37,697 bases of DNA, from assembly GCA_022451885.1 (NCBI GenBank), contig JAKUNN010000030.1, positions 1 through 37,697 on the forward strand. Reading direction: 5' to 3'. The notes beneath the pieces were generated by a model. The model saw nothing but the letters and a program-made list of their open reading frames with translations, was not told the origin of the DNA and ran no database searches. Of the stretch, positions 37,134 to 37,697 are shown piece after piece (positions within the stretch are counted from its first letter, which is position 1; each line of letters starts with the position of its first letter). The position numbers were made by a program, and so were the translations under genes. Source of the stretch: Dehalococcoidia bacterium. GTDB lineage: Bacteria > Chloroflexota > Dehalococcoidia > Tepidiformales > Tepidiformaceae.

Positions 37134-37697
37134 TCATTGAATTGGTTTTTTTTTCGCAAGGCCTGGCCGACGTGGAAAGCTTTCGTCTATCGGATGATTT
37201 TTTTCAAGTTTGACGACGCTTATTGACTTGCTTACTTCGTCACGCATTTTGTGTATGTTGATAATTTTACATCCAAGTAATTTGATAGCTTTTTCCGCCT
37301 CCTTGATTTCTGCCTGTACAAGTGTTCCTTTGGGAGCAATGATTGTGGCCCCTATTTTTGCCAATGGGGCAGTATATTCCACTGTGGTTACCAACCTGTC
37401 TACTGCTCTTACTCCCACAAGTACGCATTGTTCGCGTAGGCCATCCCTTGCAAGATTTTCAGCACGTATTGGGTGGACCTCAATATTTCCTAGCTCAAGT
37501 TTTTCTTTAATTTTTTCGAGGAGTGCTGCTTTTTTTTGGTTTGACTCAATAAGATGAATTTTATGCTTGGGTAGCATGATTGCCCAAATAATTCCGGGGA
37601 ATCCTCCTCCAGAACCCACGTCACAAATATGTTCGCCCTCTAGTTCACCGACAAATCTTAGTGATTCTAGTGATTCAGCATAATGTCGGAACATACG
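37134..37697 (-). CDS. rsmG: 16S rRNA (guanine527-N7)-methyltransferase RsmG, 5' end truncated by window edge
   Basis: HICDVGSGGGFPGIIWAI, HLIESNQKKAALLEKI, VGVRAVDRL, PKGTLVQAEIKEA; N-terminal part lies beyond the window. Confidence 0.9.
   Translation of the reverse strand, partial: RMFRHYAESLESLRFVGELEGEHICDVGSGGGFPGIIWAIMLPKHKIHLIESNQKKAALLEKIKEKLELGNIEVHPIRAENLARDGLREQCVLVGVRAVDRLVTTVEYTAPLAKIGATIIAPKGTLVQAEIKEAEKAIKLLGCKIINIHKMRDEVSKSISVVKLEKNHPIDESFPRRPGLAKKKPIQ

Overview
AT-rich bacterial chromosomal window, about 37.7 kb, densely coding. I count 28 confident protein genes and no rRNA, tRNA, CRISPR array or transposon that I could recognise. Bases 35-25722 form one long co-directional + strand run: rnc-smc-ftsY; two giant membrane proteins of the Chloroflexi/archaea TIGR03662/TIGR03663 type with an AglD/LPG-synthase-like flippase and an FAD oxidoreductase; an orphan NuoE/NuoF-like diaphorase pair plus a DCC protein; mutS-mutL-xerC/D-aroQ-pepP-efp-xseA-xseB; a PurN-like formyltransferase; and an RraA-family protein. 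Next come minus-strand dinB and a D-2-hydroxyacid dehydrogenase, then a + strand accessory island: an alpha/beta-hydrolase without its nucleophile Ser, an LLM flavin monooxygenase, a ThuA-like protein, and a flavin-halogenase-like protein with a PqqD/winged-helix-like tail. After nadA there is a minus-strand group (alpha/beta hydrolase, cysteine desulfurase, Yip1-like protein, partial rsmG). Gene content suggests a Chloroflexota genome, possibly marine SAR202-like; this is inference only. The strongest non-coding signals are a perfect 18-bp-arm dyad in the nadA promoter, a GAAC-N4-GTTC (Gram-positive-type LexA) palindrome upstream of dinB, and a leaderless-type start at mutS preceded by a small ORF and an 11-bp direct repeat. 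The best candidates for under-described biology are the halogenase-like/LLM/ThuA island and the archaeal-style glycosylation block.
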